42,879 nucleotides of DNA from Rhodovulum tesquicola (GCF_024128855.1 NZ_JAMYDV010000024.1:1-42879); one strand, 5' to 3'. Shown: positions 34,085 through 42,143, counted from the stretch's first letter. Notes: generated by a model not told the origin, from the letters alone. Made by a program: numbers and translations.

Positions 34085-34545
34085 GTTCCGGGCGATCCGA
34101 GACGGGCGGGCCTTGCGGCCCGTCCGACGCCCGCGCCGCGGCGATCGCGGGTCTTGCGGCGGGGGACGGCCTGCAAGGCGCGGTTGCCGGGGAACCGGCC
34201 TTCGTGCACCGGCTAGATCTGGCGGATGCGGGCTATTACCTCGTGCCGCTCCTGCGCGAGGGCATCCTTGTCGGCATCGCCGAGATCGAGGCGCGGGGCT
34301 GCACATTGGCCAAGGCAGGCGCGATCACGGCGCCGGGCACGCCCTTCCTGCTGGACCCCGAGGCGGCGCGGGCCGCCCTGCCCGTCCCGTCAGGGGGCGC
34401 GCCCTTCCTGGGCTGGCAGCCCTGCCGCGAAAGCTGGGACAGCTTCCTGCCGTTCTGGGTGTTCGACACGGCCGAGGGCCGGTTCCATGTCGACCAGTCG
34501 GGCCAGGTCCACCGCCAGCTCGGCACCGGGGCGCGCGGCGGCTGA
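34081..34545 (+). CDS. Stand-alone paralogue of the preceding protein's C-terminal domain
   Basis: 154 residues from a GTG overlapping the previous stop (GTGA). It contains VHRLDLADAGYYLVPLL, GIAEIEARG and GWQPCRESWDSFLPFWVF, followed by a strand HVDQSGQVHRQL. These line up in order with residues 262-388 of the upstream protein (VKRLDRLDEYYYLAP, GYAQVDALF, WRPCRESYSPHLPFW, YVRADGEMFTSL). No signal peptide. Translational coupling suggests the two proteins act together, perhaps as an inhibitor, adaptor or second subunit. No known family recognised. Confidence 0.7.
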   Translation: MSSGRSETGGPCGPSDARAAAIAGLAAGDGLQGAVAGEPAFVHRLDLADAGYYLVPLLREGILVGIAEIEARGCTLAKAGAITAPGTPFLLDPEAARAALPVPSGGAPFLGWQPCRESWDSFLPFWVFDTAEGRFHVDQSGQVHRQLGTGARGG

Positions 34546-34716
34546 GGCCCCGGCGCGACGATCCCGGGCAATCGGCAAGGTGGTGTCGTGCCTTGCTTTT
34601 TCGCGTGGCGCCGACGCCGCAGCGGACATAATGTGGCCGCAAATCCGGTTTAGCATCCGATCTGGAAACAAACGCCCGGCGGGACCGGGCCGGGGGGCCA
34701 TCGGCGCAGGCAAGGC

Positions 34717-35376
34717 ATGATCGAGTTCATTGAGGTCAGCAAGAGTTTCTGGACCGGAAAGCAGCGCAAGGTGATCCTTGACCGCGCGTCCTTTCGCGTC
34801 GAGCTGGGCAACTCGCTGGGCATCCTCGCGCCGAACGGCACCGGCAAGACCACGCTCATCAACATGATGGCGGGCCTGGAAAAGCCCGACGAGGGGCGGA
34901 TCAACCGCGTCTGCCGCATCTCGTTTCCGCTGGGCTTCATGGGGGGCGTGGTCAACCGCCATACCGGCACCGAGAATGCCCGCTATATCGCGCGCCTTTA
35001 CGGCCTGGACCCCGATTATGTCGAGGCGTTCTCGCGCTGGCTGTGCGGGATCGGGGAATATTACGACATGCCGGTGGGCACCTACAGCCAGGGCATGCGG
35101 GCGCGGTTCACCTTTTCGCTGATGCTGGCGCTGGATTTCGACATCTACCTGATCGACGAGGGGATGCCGTCCACCACGGATGTCAAGTTCAACCGCAAGG
35201 CCGGCGCGCTGCTGCGCGAGCGGCTGGAAAGCGCGACGGTGGTGATCGTGTCGCACCAGGCCGCGACGCTGGAGAAGTTCTGCCGCTCGGCGGCCGTGCT
35301 GCATCACGGCCGGATCCATCTTTTCGACAGCCTGGAAGAGGCCAAGGAACTCTATGACTACCAAACCCAGGGCTAA
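34717..35376 (+). CDS. kpsT: Capsule polysaccharide export ATPase KpsT
   Basis: 219 residues. ABC-2 type ATPase. Walker A APNGTGKTT (38-46) differs from the usual GRNGAGKST but keeps G-x-G-K-T. KpsT-type phrases are FPLGFMGGVVNRHTGTENARYIARLYG, signature YSQGMRARF and Walker B IYLIDEGMPSTTD. It drives export of group 2-type capsule with KpsM, which is not in the window. KpsE follows with a 23-base overlap. Confidence 0.93.
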   Translation: MIEFIEVSKSFWTGKQRKVILDRASFRVELGNSLGILAPNGTGKTTLINMMAGLEKPDEGRINRVCRISFPLGFMGGVVNRHTGTENARYIARLYGLDPDYVEAFSRWLCGIGEYYDMPVGTYSQGMRARFTFSLMLALDFDIYLIDEGMPSTTDVKFNRKAGALLRERLESATVVIVSHQAATLEKFCRSAAVLHHGRIHLFDSLEEAKELYDYQTQG

Positions 35377-37015
35377 ACGCTTCCGCATCCGGCGCAGCGG
35401 CGCCGCAGGCGACGCGGCCGCGCCGCAGGCGCCCGCGCCGGTCGAGGACGGTTTCGGCGCCGCGCCCTTCCCGACCGCCCGCGCCACGGCCCAGGCAACC
35501 GCTCCGGACGCCCCCGCGCAGGCGGGTGGCGCGGCGCTGTCCGCCGACCAGGAGATCGAGGCGATCCGGCGCGAGGGGCTGACCGGGCGCCAGCTGCGCA
35601 TGGCCCGCCGCGTCGCCCAGAAACACGGGATTGCCGTCGCATCGGACCATGACGCGGTGCGGCTGCTGCGCAAGCGCGGGGTCGATCCGTTCCAGCGCGC
35701 GAACATGCTGGAACTCGTGCGCGGCACGGCCATCGCCACCGGGCCGGGTCAGGACGGCACCGGACAGGGCCAGTTGCCGCAAGCCCTGATGCAGCCCGGC
35801 CCCGACCTGCCCGCAGGACGACCTGCCGCTGACAGGATCGCCCCGGCCCGTCGCGCGCCCGCCGATGCGCGGATGCACGAGATCCGCGAGATCCAGCGCG
35901 ACATCGCCCGCCGCCGCCGCCGCGCCCTTGCGATGATGATGGCCCGGCTGGCCGCCTTCGTGCTGCTGCCCACGATGATCGCGGGCTATTACTACTACCG
36001 CGTCGCGACCCCGATGTATGCGACCAAGTCGGAATTCGTGATCCAGCAGGCCGATGGCCAGGGCGGCGGCGGGCTTGGCGGGCTGTTCCAGGGGACCGGG
36101 CTGGCGATGCAGCAGGATTCGATCGCGGTGCAAAGCTATCTGCAATCGCGCGACGCGATGCTGCGGCTCGATGGCGATCTGGGTTTCCGCAGCCATTTCA
36201 GCCGGGAAGAGATCGACCCGATCCGGCGGCTGGCCGAGGGGGGCAGCAACGAGGCCGCCTACAAGCTGTATCAGAAGGTGGTCCGGATCGGCTTCGACCC
36301 GACCGAGGGCATCCTGAAGATGGAGGTGATGGCCGCCGATCCCGAGACCAGCGCCGCCTTTGCCGAGGCGCTGATCTCCTATGCCGAGGAACGGGTCGAC
36401 GGGCTGACCCAGCGGCTGCGCGGCGACCAGATGGCGGGCGCCAACCAGAGCTATGACAATGCCGAGGCCCGGGTGGCCGAGGCGCAGGCGCGCGTGCTCG
36501 ACCTACAGGAAAAGCTGGGCGTGCTGGACCCGGTCAGCGAGACCAGCGCGCTGATGAACCAGATCGCCGGTTTCGAGACCCAGCTGCGCGAGAAGCGGTT
36601 GCAACTTCAGCAGCTTCTGGACAATCCCAGACCCAGCCGGGCACGCGTAGACGGGGTCGAGGGCGATATCAGGCGGCTTGAGGACCTGGTGACCGACCTG
36701 CGCGCCTCGATGACCGAAAGCGGGACTTCGGGCGGATCGCTCGCCCGCGTCTCGGCCGAATTGCGCATCGCCGAGGCCGACCTTGCCAACCGGCAGCTTT
36801 TGCTGCAACAGGCATTGCAGCAGCTCGAGACCGCCCGGATCGAGGCCAACCGGCAGGTGCGCTACCTGTCGCTGGGCGTCAGCCCGGTGGCCCCGGACGA
36901 GCCGACCTATCCGCGCGCCTTCGAGAACACGGCGCTGGCATTCCTGATCTTCGGAGGGATTTACCTGATGATCTCGCTGACCGCCTCGATCCTGCGCGAA
37001 CAGGTCTCGGCCTGA
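35354..37015 (+). CDS. kpsE: Capsule export inner-membrane protein KpsE
   Basis: 553 residues, longer than E. coli KpsE (about 380). Residues 1-190 are a cytoplasmic, Ala/Pro-rich region with a helix-rich piece (LTGRQLRMARRVAQKHGI and LLRKRGVDPFQRANML). A membrane segment follows at about 196-216 (MARLAAFVLLPTMIAGYYYY), then the Wzz-like periplasmic domain with a long coiled coil (about 360-510), and a second membrane segment near the C-terminus (ALAFLIFGGIYLMISLTASI). It bridges KpsMT to the outer-membrane exporter. The start is within kpsT, with AAGGA 5 bases upstream. Confidence 0.9.
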   Translation: MTTKPRAKRFRIRRSGAAGDAAAPQAPAPVEDGFGAAPFPTARATAQATAPDAPAQAGGAALSADQEIEAIRREGLTGRQLRMARRVAQKHGIAVASDHDAVRLLRKRGVDPFQRANMLELVRGTAIATGPGQDGTGQGQLPQALMQPGPDLPAGRPAADRIAPARRAPADARMHEIREIQRDIARRRRRALAMMMARLAAFVLLPTMIAGYYYYRVATPMYATKSEFVIQQADGQGGGGLGGLFQGTGLAMQQDSIAVQSYLQSRDAMLRLDGDLGFRSHFSREEIDPIRRLAEGGSNEAAYKLYQKVVRIGFDPTEGILKMEVMAADPETSAAFAEALISYAEERVDGLTQRLRGDQMAGANQSYDNAEARVAEAQARVLDLQEKLGVLDPVSETSALMNQIAGFETQLREKRLQLQQLLDNPRPSRARVDGVEGDIRRLEDLVTDLRASMTESGTSGGSLARVSAELRIAEADLANRQLLLQQALQQLETARIEANRQVRYLSLGVSPVAPDEPTYPRAFENTALAFLIFGGIYLMISLTASILREQVSA

Positions 37016-37016
37016 C

Positions 37017-37850
37017 ATGACGGATGTCCTGATCGGCGACCTGAGCGTCGGAAACACCCGCCCGCTGACCGTGATCGCCGGGCCCTGCCAGCTGGAAAGC
37101 CTGGACCACGCGCTGATGATCGCCCGCGCGATGCAGGATGCCTGCGCCGCGGCCGGTGCGGGTTTCGTGTTCAAGGCCAGCTTCGACAAGGCCAACCGCA
37201 CCTCGCTGGGCGGCAAGCGCGGGGTCGGCATGGCACGGGGGCTGGACATCCTTGCCGAGCTGCGGGCGACGCTGGGCGTGCCGGTGCTGACCGACGTGCA
37301 TGCCCCCGAGCAATGCGCCGCCGCGGCGCAGGCGGTGGACATCCTGCAAATCCCCGCCTTCCTGTGCCGCCAGACCGACCTGCTGCTGGCCGCGGGCGAG
37401 ACGGGGGCGGCGATCAATGTCAAGAAGGGCCAGTTCCTGGCGCCCTGGGACATGGCCAATGTCGTGGCCAAGGTGGAATCGACCGGCAACCGGCGCATCC
37501 TGCTGACCGAGCGCGGCACCTCCTTCGGCTACAACACGCTGGTCGCGGACATGCGCGCGCTGCCGATCATGGCGCGCACGGGCTATCCGGTGGTGATGGA
37601 CGCGACCCATTCGGTGCAGCAGCCCGGCGGGCTGGGCGGGGCCTCGGGCGGGCAGCGCGAATTCGCCCCGGTGATGGCGCGGGCCGCCGTGGCGCTGGGC
37701 GTGGCCGCGGTCTTCATCGAGACGCATGAGGCGCCCGACAGCGCCCCCTCGGACGGGCCGAACATGATCCCGCTGGACCGGATGCCCGACCTGGTGGCGA
37801 CGCTGATGGCCTTTGACCGGCTGGCCAAGGCGCATCCCCTGCAGCCCTGA
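37017..37850 (+). CDS. kdsA: 3-deoxy-8-phosphooctulonate synthase
   Basis: 277 residues, full length. Condenses phosphoenolpyruvate with arabinose 5-phosphate to Kdo 8-phosphate. Motifs: IAGPCQLES (C24), FKASFDKANRTS, DVHAPEQ, QIPAFLCRQTDLL, NVKKGQFLAPWDM and MDATHSVQQPGG. Cysteine in AGPC, where E. coli has Asn, marks the metal-dependent class. It starts 1 base after the kpsE stop, which suggests it supplies Kdo for the capsule anchor as well as, or instead of, lipopolysaccharide. Confidence 0.95.
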   Translation: MTDVLIGDLSVGNTRPLTVIAGPCQLESLDHALMIARAMQDACAAAGAGFVFKASFDKANRTSLGGKRGVGMARGLDILAELRATLGVPVLTDVHAPEQCAAAAQAVDILQIPAFLCRQTDLLLAAGETGAAINVKKGQFLAPWDMANVVAKVESTGNRRILLTERGTSFGYNTLVADMRALPIMARTGYPVVMDATHSVQQPGGLGGASGGQREFAPVMARAAVALGVAAVFIETHEAPDSAPSDGPNMIPLDRMPDLVATLMAFDRLAKAHPLQP

Positions 37851-37922
37851 GCGCGGCCAGCGTTTTTTCGCGGGATGGGGCTTGCAGCCTGCGCGCGACC
37901 GGCGTATCTAGCGCCGCAGCAT

Positions 37923-37997
37923 TGGGGAGTGGCGCAACGGTAGCGCAACGGTTTTTGGTACCGCAGGTTGCAGGTTCGAATCCTGCCTCCCCAGCCA
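37923..37997 (+). tRNA. tRNA-Gln (TTG anticodon)
   Basis: Acceptor UGGGGAG/CUCCCCA with the U1 start typical of bacterial glutamine tRNAs. The D arm is GCGC/GCGC, the anticodon stem CGGU/ACCG with loop UUUUGGU (anticodon UUG), the T arm GCAGG-UUCGAAU-CCUGC, discriminator G and encoded CCA. Confidence 0.96.
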
Positions 37998-38494
37998 CCC
38001 CGAAAGAAACGACAAGTCCCGCTCTGCGCGATGTGACGCCGGGGCCGGTTTGCAGGTCGGTTTACAGAAGAACGTCAGGAATTGTCGCGCAGGGGCACCG
38101 AAACGTCCTCGGACGCCGGGCTGTTCGCGGCATGGATCCCGATCATCCGGACAGCATGGGGGATAGACCAGCCCATGCGCCGGGCGGTTTCGGAGAGTGA
38201 TTCCCCGGATGGAAAGAGCCGGGTCCCCGCCGCGCGTCAACGGGGCGTGCCCTTGGGGATTTCCGGTCCGGCGCGCTTCCACATGGCGCGACTGCGCGAG
38301 GTCGAGGGGAAACCCTGGCCCGGCAGCCACGCGGGCAAGACGCCTGGGCGGGTCGCTGGGAACGCCACGCGCCTGCGCCTGCTCCGGCTTGTCACGCGGA
38401 GCGAATGCAGGCGTTGCCCCGGGCAGAGCCTGCCCGGGTGCTTCTTCACGACGATCTCCACGACGACGTCGCGCCGCGAAACGAGGGACAGGGG
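37998..38494. other. Spacer after tRNA-Gln, no gene recognised
   Basis: About 500 bases. Open frames on both strands show no known motif or good ribosome site. The only clear structure is the hairpin at 38418-38438. No integrase or att-like duplication of the tRNA end was seen. Confidence 0.45.
38418..38438. terminator. Strong hairpin downstream of the first PepSY gene
   Basis: CCCGGGCAG (38418-38426), loop AGC, CTGCCCGGG (38430-38438): a perfect 9-base stem, about 57 bases beyond the PepSY stop. No T run follows on either strand, so the function is uncertain. Confidence 0.4.
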
Positions 38495-38869
38495 TCAGTT
38501 CGCCTGCATCTGAGGCGCGGCGCCGTTTCCGGACAGCCCGTTCTGCGGCGGCGCGATGCTGCCGGCGGGCGCGGGCGTGCGGGCGCCGCCGCGGCGGTCG
38601 TCACCCTCGAACGCCATCTCGACGACCTGCAGCGTCGCCGGGTCGAGCTTCACCTCGATCTGGCGGCCATCGCTGTCGCGGCCCTTGATCTCGTAGCAGC
38701 CATCGTCGATCTCGAACTTGCGCACGGTCCAGCCGTTCTGCTCGGCAAGCTGCATCGCCGCCTCGCGCGGTTGCCACTGGTCGCGCGGCGCGCGGCAGTC
38801 ATCGTCGGCCAGCGCCGCACCAGCGGGCAGCAGGGCGATCAGGGCAAGGGCGGTCAGGGTCTTGGTCAT
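38495..38869 (-). CDS. Exported PepSY-domain protein
   Basis: 124 residues from the ATG at 38869 with AAAGGAG 8 bases upstream. Signal peptide MTKTLTALALIALLPAGAALA, mature start DDDCRAPRDQWQPREAA. One PepSY domain: NGWTVRKFEIDDGCYEIKGR and GRQIEVKLDPATLQVVEMAF. Two cysteines (mature positions near 4 and 42) may form a disulfide. The tail is Pro/Ala/Gly-rich. It is a paralogue of the protein at 39694-40008 with the same cysteines. Probably periplasmic. It shares its promoter motif with the two-component pair. Confidence 0.88.
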   Translation of the reverse strand: MTKTLTALALIALLPAGAALADDDCRAPRDQWQPREAAMQLAEQNGWTVRKFEIDDGCYEIKGRDSDGRQIEVKLDPATLQVVEMAFEGDDRRGGARTPAPAGSIAPPQNGLSGNGAAPQMQAN

Positions 38870-38914
38870 GGCAGGGTCTCCTTTCATCTGCAGAAACCAC
38901 TTTGGCGCGCCGAC

Positions 38915-38963
38915 CTGAGGGCGTCCTGACGGCGCGGCGAGTCCCGCGTCAGCCTGGCGTCAG
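38915..38963 (-). promoter_or_regulatory. Four-half-site response-regulator box before the first PepSY gene
   Basis: CTGAG (38915), CTGAC (38926), GTCAG (38948), GTCAG (38959). Each pair has an 11-base repeat distance, as OmpR-family regulators use, and the two pairs face each other 22 bases apart. The same layout is at 40060-40108. Confidence 0.65.
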
Positions 38964-38984
38964 GAACACCGGCGCCGCCCGACG

Positions 38985-39013
38985 AAAAAGGCCCCGACCT
39001 TGCGGGCGGGGCC
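38985..39013 (-). terminator. Rho-independent terminator after the cytochrome b gene
   Basis: On the minus strand GGCCCCG (39013-39007) and CGGGGCC (38996-38990) form a stem, followed by TTTTT (38989-38985). It lies 41 bases after the cytochrome b stop. Confidence 0.8.
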
Positions 39014-39053
39014 AGGAGGGGCCGATGGAACGGTCGGCCTTGGGGGTGGGCGG

Positions 39054-39701
39054 TCAGGCGATGTCGTCCGGACCGGGGGCGCGCTTGTCGCCGGTGAGCA
39101 TGGCGCGGGCGAGGTTCTCGTGATGCCGCAAGGAGGCCAGCACGACGCCGCCGACATGCAGCGCGGCGAGCAGCAGCAGCAGGTTGGCCAGCGTCTCGTG
39201 GATCTCTTCCAGCGCGTCCTCGCCGCGCGCGCCGTGCTCGTGCCCATCGTCGTCGGCCCAGGCGGGCGCCACGATGGCGGGCATGGACGGCAGCATGGCC
39301 AGACGGTCGGGCTCCTCCATCAGCCAGCCGGTGAAGGCGGTGCCCGACAGCGTCACCAGCAGCGCCACGATCATCGCCGCACCTGCCGGATTGTGGCCGA
39401 GGTAACGCCGCTCACGCCCGCGGCTCATGTCGCCGAGATAGGCGAGCGTCTCGCCGGGCCTTTTCAGGAATTGCGCGAAGCGGGCATAGCGGCTGCCGAC
39501 CAGGCCCCAGACCAGCCGGACGGCCACCAGACCGGCAACCGCGTAGCCCGCGACTTCGTGCACCGGCTGCAGCTCGTCTGCCGTCAGCCATGCGGTCGCG
39601 AAGGCGGCGACCAGACCCCAGTGGAACACCCGCACCAGCGGGTCCCAGACCCGGACCGCCTCGATTGTCTGCGGGACGTCATGCGTGGTTGCCTCAGTCA
39701 T
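39054..39701 (-). CDS. Cytochrome b561-type membrane protein
   Basis: 215 residues, four membrane segments. Haem ligand candidates are H27 (RVFHWGL), H48 (PVHEVAGY), a loop H in YLGHNPAGAAM, and H in LHVGGVVLASLRHHENLARAML. Family: bacterial cytochrome b561 / Ni,Fe-hydrogenase-type b subunit. An acidic His-containing periplasmic loop (ADDDGHEHGARGEDALEEIHE) stands out. It is coupled to the upstream PepSY gene by an 8-base overlap (ATGACTGA). It probably passes electrons between quinone and a periplasmic partner; the partner is unknown. Confidence 0.9.
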   Translation of the reverse strand: MTEATTHDVPQTIEAVRVWDPLVRVFHWGLVAAFATAWLTADELQPVHEVAGYAVAGLVAVRLVWGLVGSRYARFAQFLKRPGETLAYLGDMSRGRERRYLGHNPAGAAMIVALLVTLSGTAFTGWLMEEPDRLAMLPSMPAIVAPAWADDDGHEHGARGEDALEEIHETLANLLLLLAALHVGGVVLASLRHHENLARAMLTGDKRAPGPDDIA

Positions 39702-40008
39702 TGTCGCCTCCCTTGCGATCGCGCTCGCGCCGGTCGTCGTCGTCCTCGTATTCGAACTCGATCACCCGCAGCGTGCCGGGATCGACCTTCACCTCGATCC
39801 GGCGCCCCCCGGCATCGCGGCCGTCGATCTCGTAGCAGCCGTCGTCGATCTTGATGCGGCGCACGGTCCAGCCGTTTTCCTCGGCCATCCGGGCGACGGC
39901 ATCGCGCGGCTGCCAGTCGGCCATCGGCACGAAGCAGTCGTCGTCCGCCAGCGCCGCGCCGGCTGGAAAGACCGCGAGAAAGCCGAGAATTGTCAATGTC
40001 TTCTTCAT
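39694..40008 (-). CDS. Exported PepSY-domain protein, paralogue
   Basis: 104 residues from the ATG at 40008 with AAGGAG 8 bases upstream. Signal peptide MKKTLTILGFLAVFPAGAAL followed by A, mature start DDDCFVPMADWQPRDAV. PepSY core NGWTVRRIKIDDGCYEIDGR and RRIEVKVDPGTLRVIEFEYE, then an acidic/basic tail DDDDRRERDRKGG. About half of the aligned positions are identical to the protein at 38495-38869, including both cysteines. First gene of the PepSY - cytochrome b pair, divergent from the response regulator. Confidence 0.9.
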   Translation of the reverse strand: MKKTLTILGFLAVFPAGAALADDDCFVPMADWQPRDAVARMAEENGWTVRRIKIDDGCYEIDGRDAGGRRIEVKVDPGTLRVIEFEYEDDDDRRERDRKGGDND

Positions 40009-40059
40009 GGGCCAAACTCCTTGCCGCGGCCTTCGTGATACCATTCATGCGCGGTGAAG

Positions 40060-40108
40060 CTGACGGCAGCCTGACGGGGCATGGCCACCCGCGTCAGCCT
40101 GGTGTCAG
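40060..40108. promoter_or_regulatory. Four-half-site response-regulator box in the divergent promoter region
   Basis: CTGAC (40060), CTGAC (40071), GTCAG (40093), GTCAG (40104): two 11-base-spaced direct repeats facing each other. The spacing equals that at 38915-38963. It lies between the PepSY-cytochrome operon and the two-component genes, so it could control both. Confidence 0.7.
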
Positions 40109-40152
40109 GCAGACGGATCAGGGAGGGTCATCGGACGAGGACGGGGACGGGC

Positions 40153-40812
40153 ATGCGCATCCTGCTGATCGAGGACGACACGGTGCTGGGCGCGGCGGTG
40201 CGCGACCAGATCGCGGCCGATGGCCAGTCGGTGGACTGGGTAACGCGGCTGGATGCGGCGGGCGACGCCATGCGCGCCACGGCCTATGACCTGATCCTGC
40301 TCGACCTCATGCTGCCGGACGGGCGCGGCATCGGCTTTCTCAAGGGCCTGCGCGCGCGGGGCGAGGTGACGCCGGTCATCATCCTGACCGCGCTGGATCA
40401 GGTCTCGGACCGGATCGAGGGGCTGAACGCGGGTGCCGACGACTATCTGGTGAAGCCCTTCGACCTTGCCGAACTCTCGGCCCGGATCGGATCGGTCGCC
40501 CGGCGCTATAGCGGCAACCCGAACCCCATCGTCACCCATGGGCCGCTGGAGATCGACCTGGCGGCCCGCAGCGTGCAGCGCGATGGCAGGACCGTCCTGT
40601 TGACGGCCCGTGAATGGGCGTTGTTCGAAGCCTTCCTCGCGCGGCCCGGGCAACTCCTGTCCAAGGCGCAGCTGGAGGAAAAGCTTTACGCCTTCGACAA
40701 CGAGGTCGAAAGCAACACGATCGAGGTCCATGTCAGCCGCCTGCGCAAGAAGCTGGGCGCCCGGGTGATCGAGACCGAGCGCGGCCTGGGCTACAGGCTG
40801 GGGCGCGCATGA
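40153..40812 (+). CDS. OmpR-family response regulator
   Basis: 219 residues from the ATG at 40153; the longer frame upstream crosses the operator region. Receiver domain with acidic pocket E7/D8/D9, phospho-acceptor D51 (LILLDLMLP), and the switch lysine in YLVKPFDL. The C-terminal winged helix has VESNTIEVHVSRLRKKLG and ETERGLGYRL. It resembles the QseB/PmrA/FeuP type. The kinase gene overlaps its stop by 4 bases. It probably binds the GTCAG boxes next to its own gene and before the PepSY gene. Confidence 0.94.
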   Translation: MRILLIEDDTVLGAAVRDQIAADGQSVDWVTRLDAAGDAMRATAYDLILLDLMLPDGRGIGFLKGLRARGEVTPVIILTALDQVSDRIEGLNAGADDYLVKPFDLAELSARIGSVARRYSGNPNPIVTHGPLEIDLAARSVQRDGRTVLLTAREWALFEAFLARPGQLLSKAQLEEKLYAFDNEVESNTIEVHVSRLRKKLGARVIETERGLGYRLGRA

Positions 40813-42143
40813 GCTGGCCCGCCAGCCTTCAGGCGCGGCTTGCCCTGTCGGTCGGGCTGGTGCTGACGGTGCTCTGGCTGCTGGCCGCCACGGTCACCGC
40901 GGTGCTCGTCCGGGGCGAGATGGACGAGGTCTTCGACAGCGCGCTGCGCGAGACCGCCGAGCGCATCCTGCCGCTGGCGGTGACCGATATCGTCGGACGC
41001 GAGGAACAGGGCCTCCCCCAGCGGCTCGCGCCGATCCGCGCGCATGACGAGTTCTTCACCTATATCGTCCGCGACCCCGAGGGGCGCATCCTGCTGCAAT
41101 CCCATGCCGCCGACGCGGCCGTGTTCCCGCCCTGGGACGGGGCGGGCTTCCGGCAGACCGCCACCCATCGCTTCTATGGCGACGCGGCGTTGCAGGGGAC
41201 GATCCGCATCACGGTGGCCGAGCCGCTGGCCCATCGCGCCGCGGTCGCGCGCGAGATCCAGATGGGCCTCGGTTTGCCGCTGCTGGTGCTGCTGCCCATA
41301 GCACTTGCGGCGATCGTGCTGGCCGTGCGCCTGAGCCTTGCCCCGCTGCGCCGGTTCCGCCTGCGCCTTGCCGCGCGCGGTGCCCGCGATCTGTCCGAGG
41401 TGCCCGCAGGCGACCTGCCCGCGGAGATCGCGCCGCTGGCCGCCACGCTGAACGGCCTGCTGGCGCGGCTGCGCGCGGCGTTCGAGGCCGAGCGCAGCTT
41501 TGCCGCAAATGCCGCGCATGAGTTGCGCACGCCGCTGGCCGGGGCCATCGCGCAGGCGCAGCGGCTGCGGTCGGAAACCCGCGACCCGGCCGCCGGCGCC
41601 CGCGCGGCCGAGATCGAGGCCACGCTCAAGCGGCTGACGCGGCTGTCGGAACGGCTGATGCAGCTGGCGCGCGCCGAAGGCGGGCGGCTGCGGACCGATA
41701 CGGTCGCGGATCTGCGCGCCTTGGCGCGGGTCGTGGTGGACGATATCGGGCGCGCGGGCGCGCCGGGGCGGATCGCGCTGCGCCTGCCCGACGCGGCGGT
41801 GATGTCCGACCTCGACCCCGACGCGTTTGCCATCCTGTGCCGCAACCTGGTGGAAAACGCCCTGCGCCACGGTGCGCCGGAGACGCCGGTCGACGTGACC
41901 CTGACGGCGGATGCGCAGCTGATCGTTGCCAATGACGGCCCCGTCGTGCCGCCCGAGATGCTCGACCGTCTGACGGCCCGCTTCAAGCGGGCGAACCCGG
42001 AGGCCGAGGGCAGCGGCCTCGGCCTCGCCATCGTCGCCGCCATCGCGGAGCGGATCGGCAGCCCGCTCGACCTGGCCTCGCCCCGCCCGGGCACCACGTC
42101 CGGGTTCGAGGCCCGCGTGAGGCTTCCCGCCCCTGCGGCGTGA
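40809..42143 (+). CDS. Sensor histidine kinase
   Basis: 444 residues from the ATG overlapping the regulator stop (ATGA). Membrane segments at about 13-35 and 155-178 flank a periplasmic sensor domain of about 120 residues. A HAMP-like linker follows, then the phospho-acceptor H box ANAAHELRTPLAGAIAQ, N box LCRNLVENALRHGAP, G box GSGLGLAIVAAIAERIG and a late FKR motif. It is of the QseC/PmrB-like class. The signal is unknown; control of PepSY and cytochrome genes suggests an envelope or redox cue. Confidence 0.94.
   Translation: MSWPASLQARLALSVGLVLTVLWLLAATVTAVLVRGEMDEVFDSALRETAERILPLAVTDIVGREEQGLPQRLAPIRAHDEFFTYIVRDPEGRILLQSHAADAAVFPPWDGAGFRQTATHRFYGDAALQGTIRITVAEPLAHRAAVAREIQMGLGLPLLVLLPIALAAIVLAVRLSLAPLRRFRLRLAARGARDLSEVPAGDLPAEIAPLAATLNGLLARLRAAFEAERSFAANAAHELRTPLAGAIAQAQRLRSETRDPAAGARAAEIEATLKRLTRLSERLMQLARAEGGRLRTDTVADLRALARVVVDDIGRAGAPGRIALRLPDAAVMSDLDPDAFAILCRNLVENALRHGAPETPVDVTLTADAQLIVANDGPVVPPEMLDRLTARFKRANPEAEGSGLGLAIVAAIAERIGSPLDLASPRPGTTSGFEARVRLPAPAA

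Noticed and set aside
37908-38330. Minus-strand open frame of 140 codons with GRQDSNLQP
   Set aside because: That peptide is the well-known artefact of translating a tRNA antisense; it lies on tRNA-Gln.
37998-38494. Possible integrated element next to tRNA-Gln
   Set aside because: No integrase, no repeat of the tRNA 3' end and no cargo gene can be seen.
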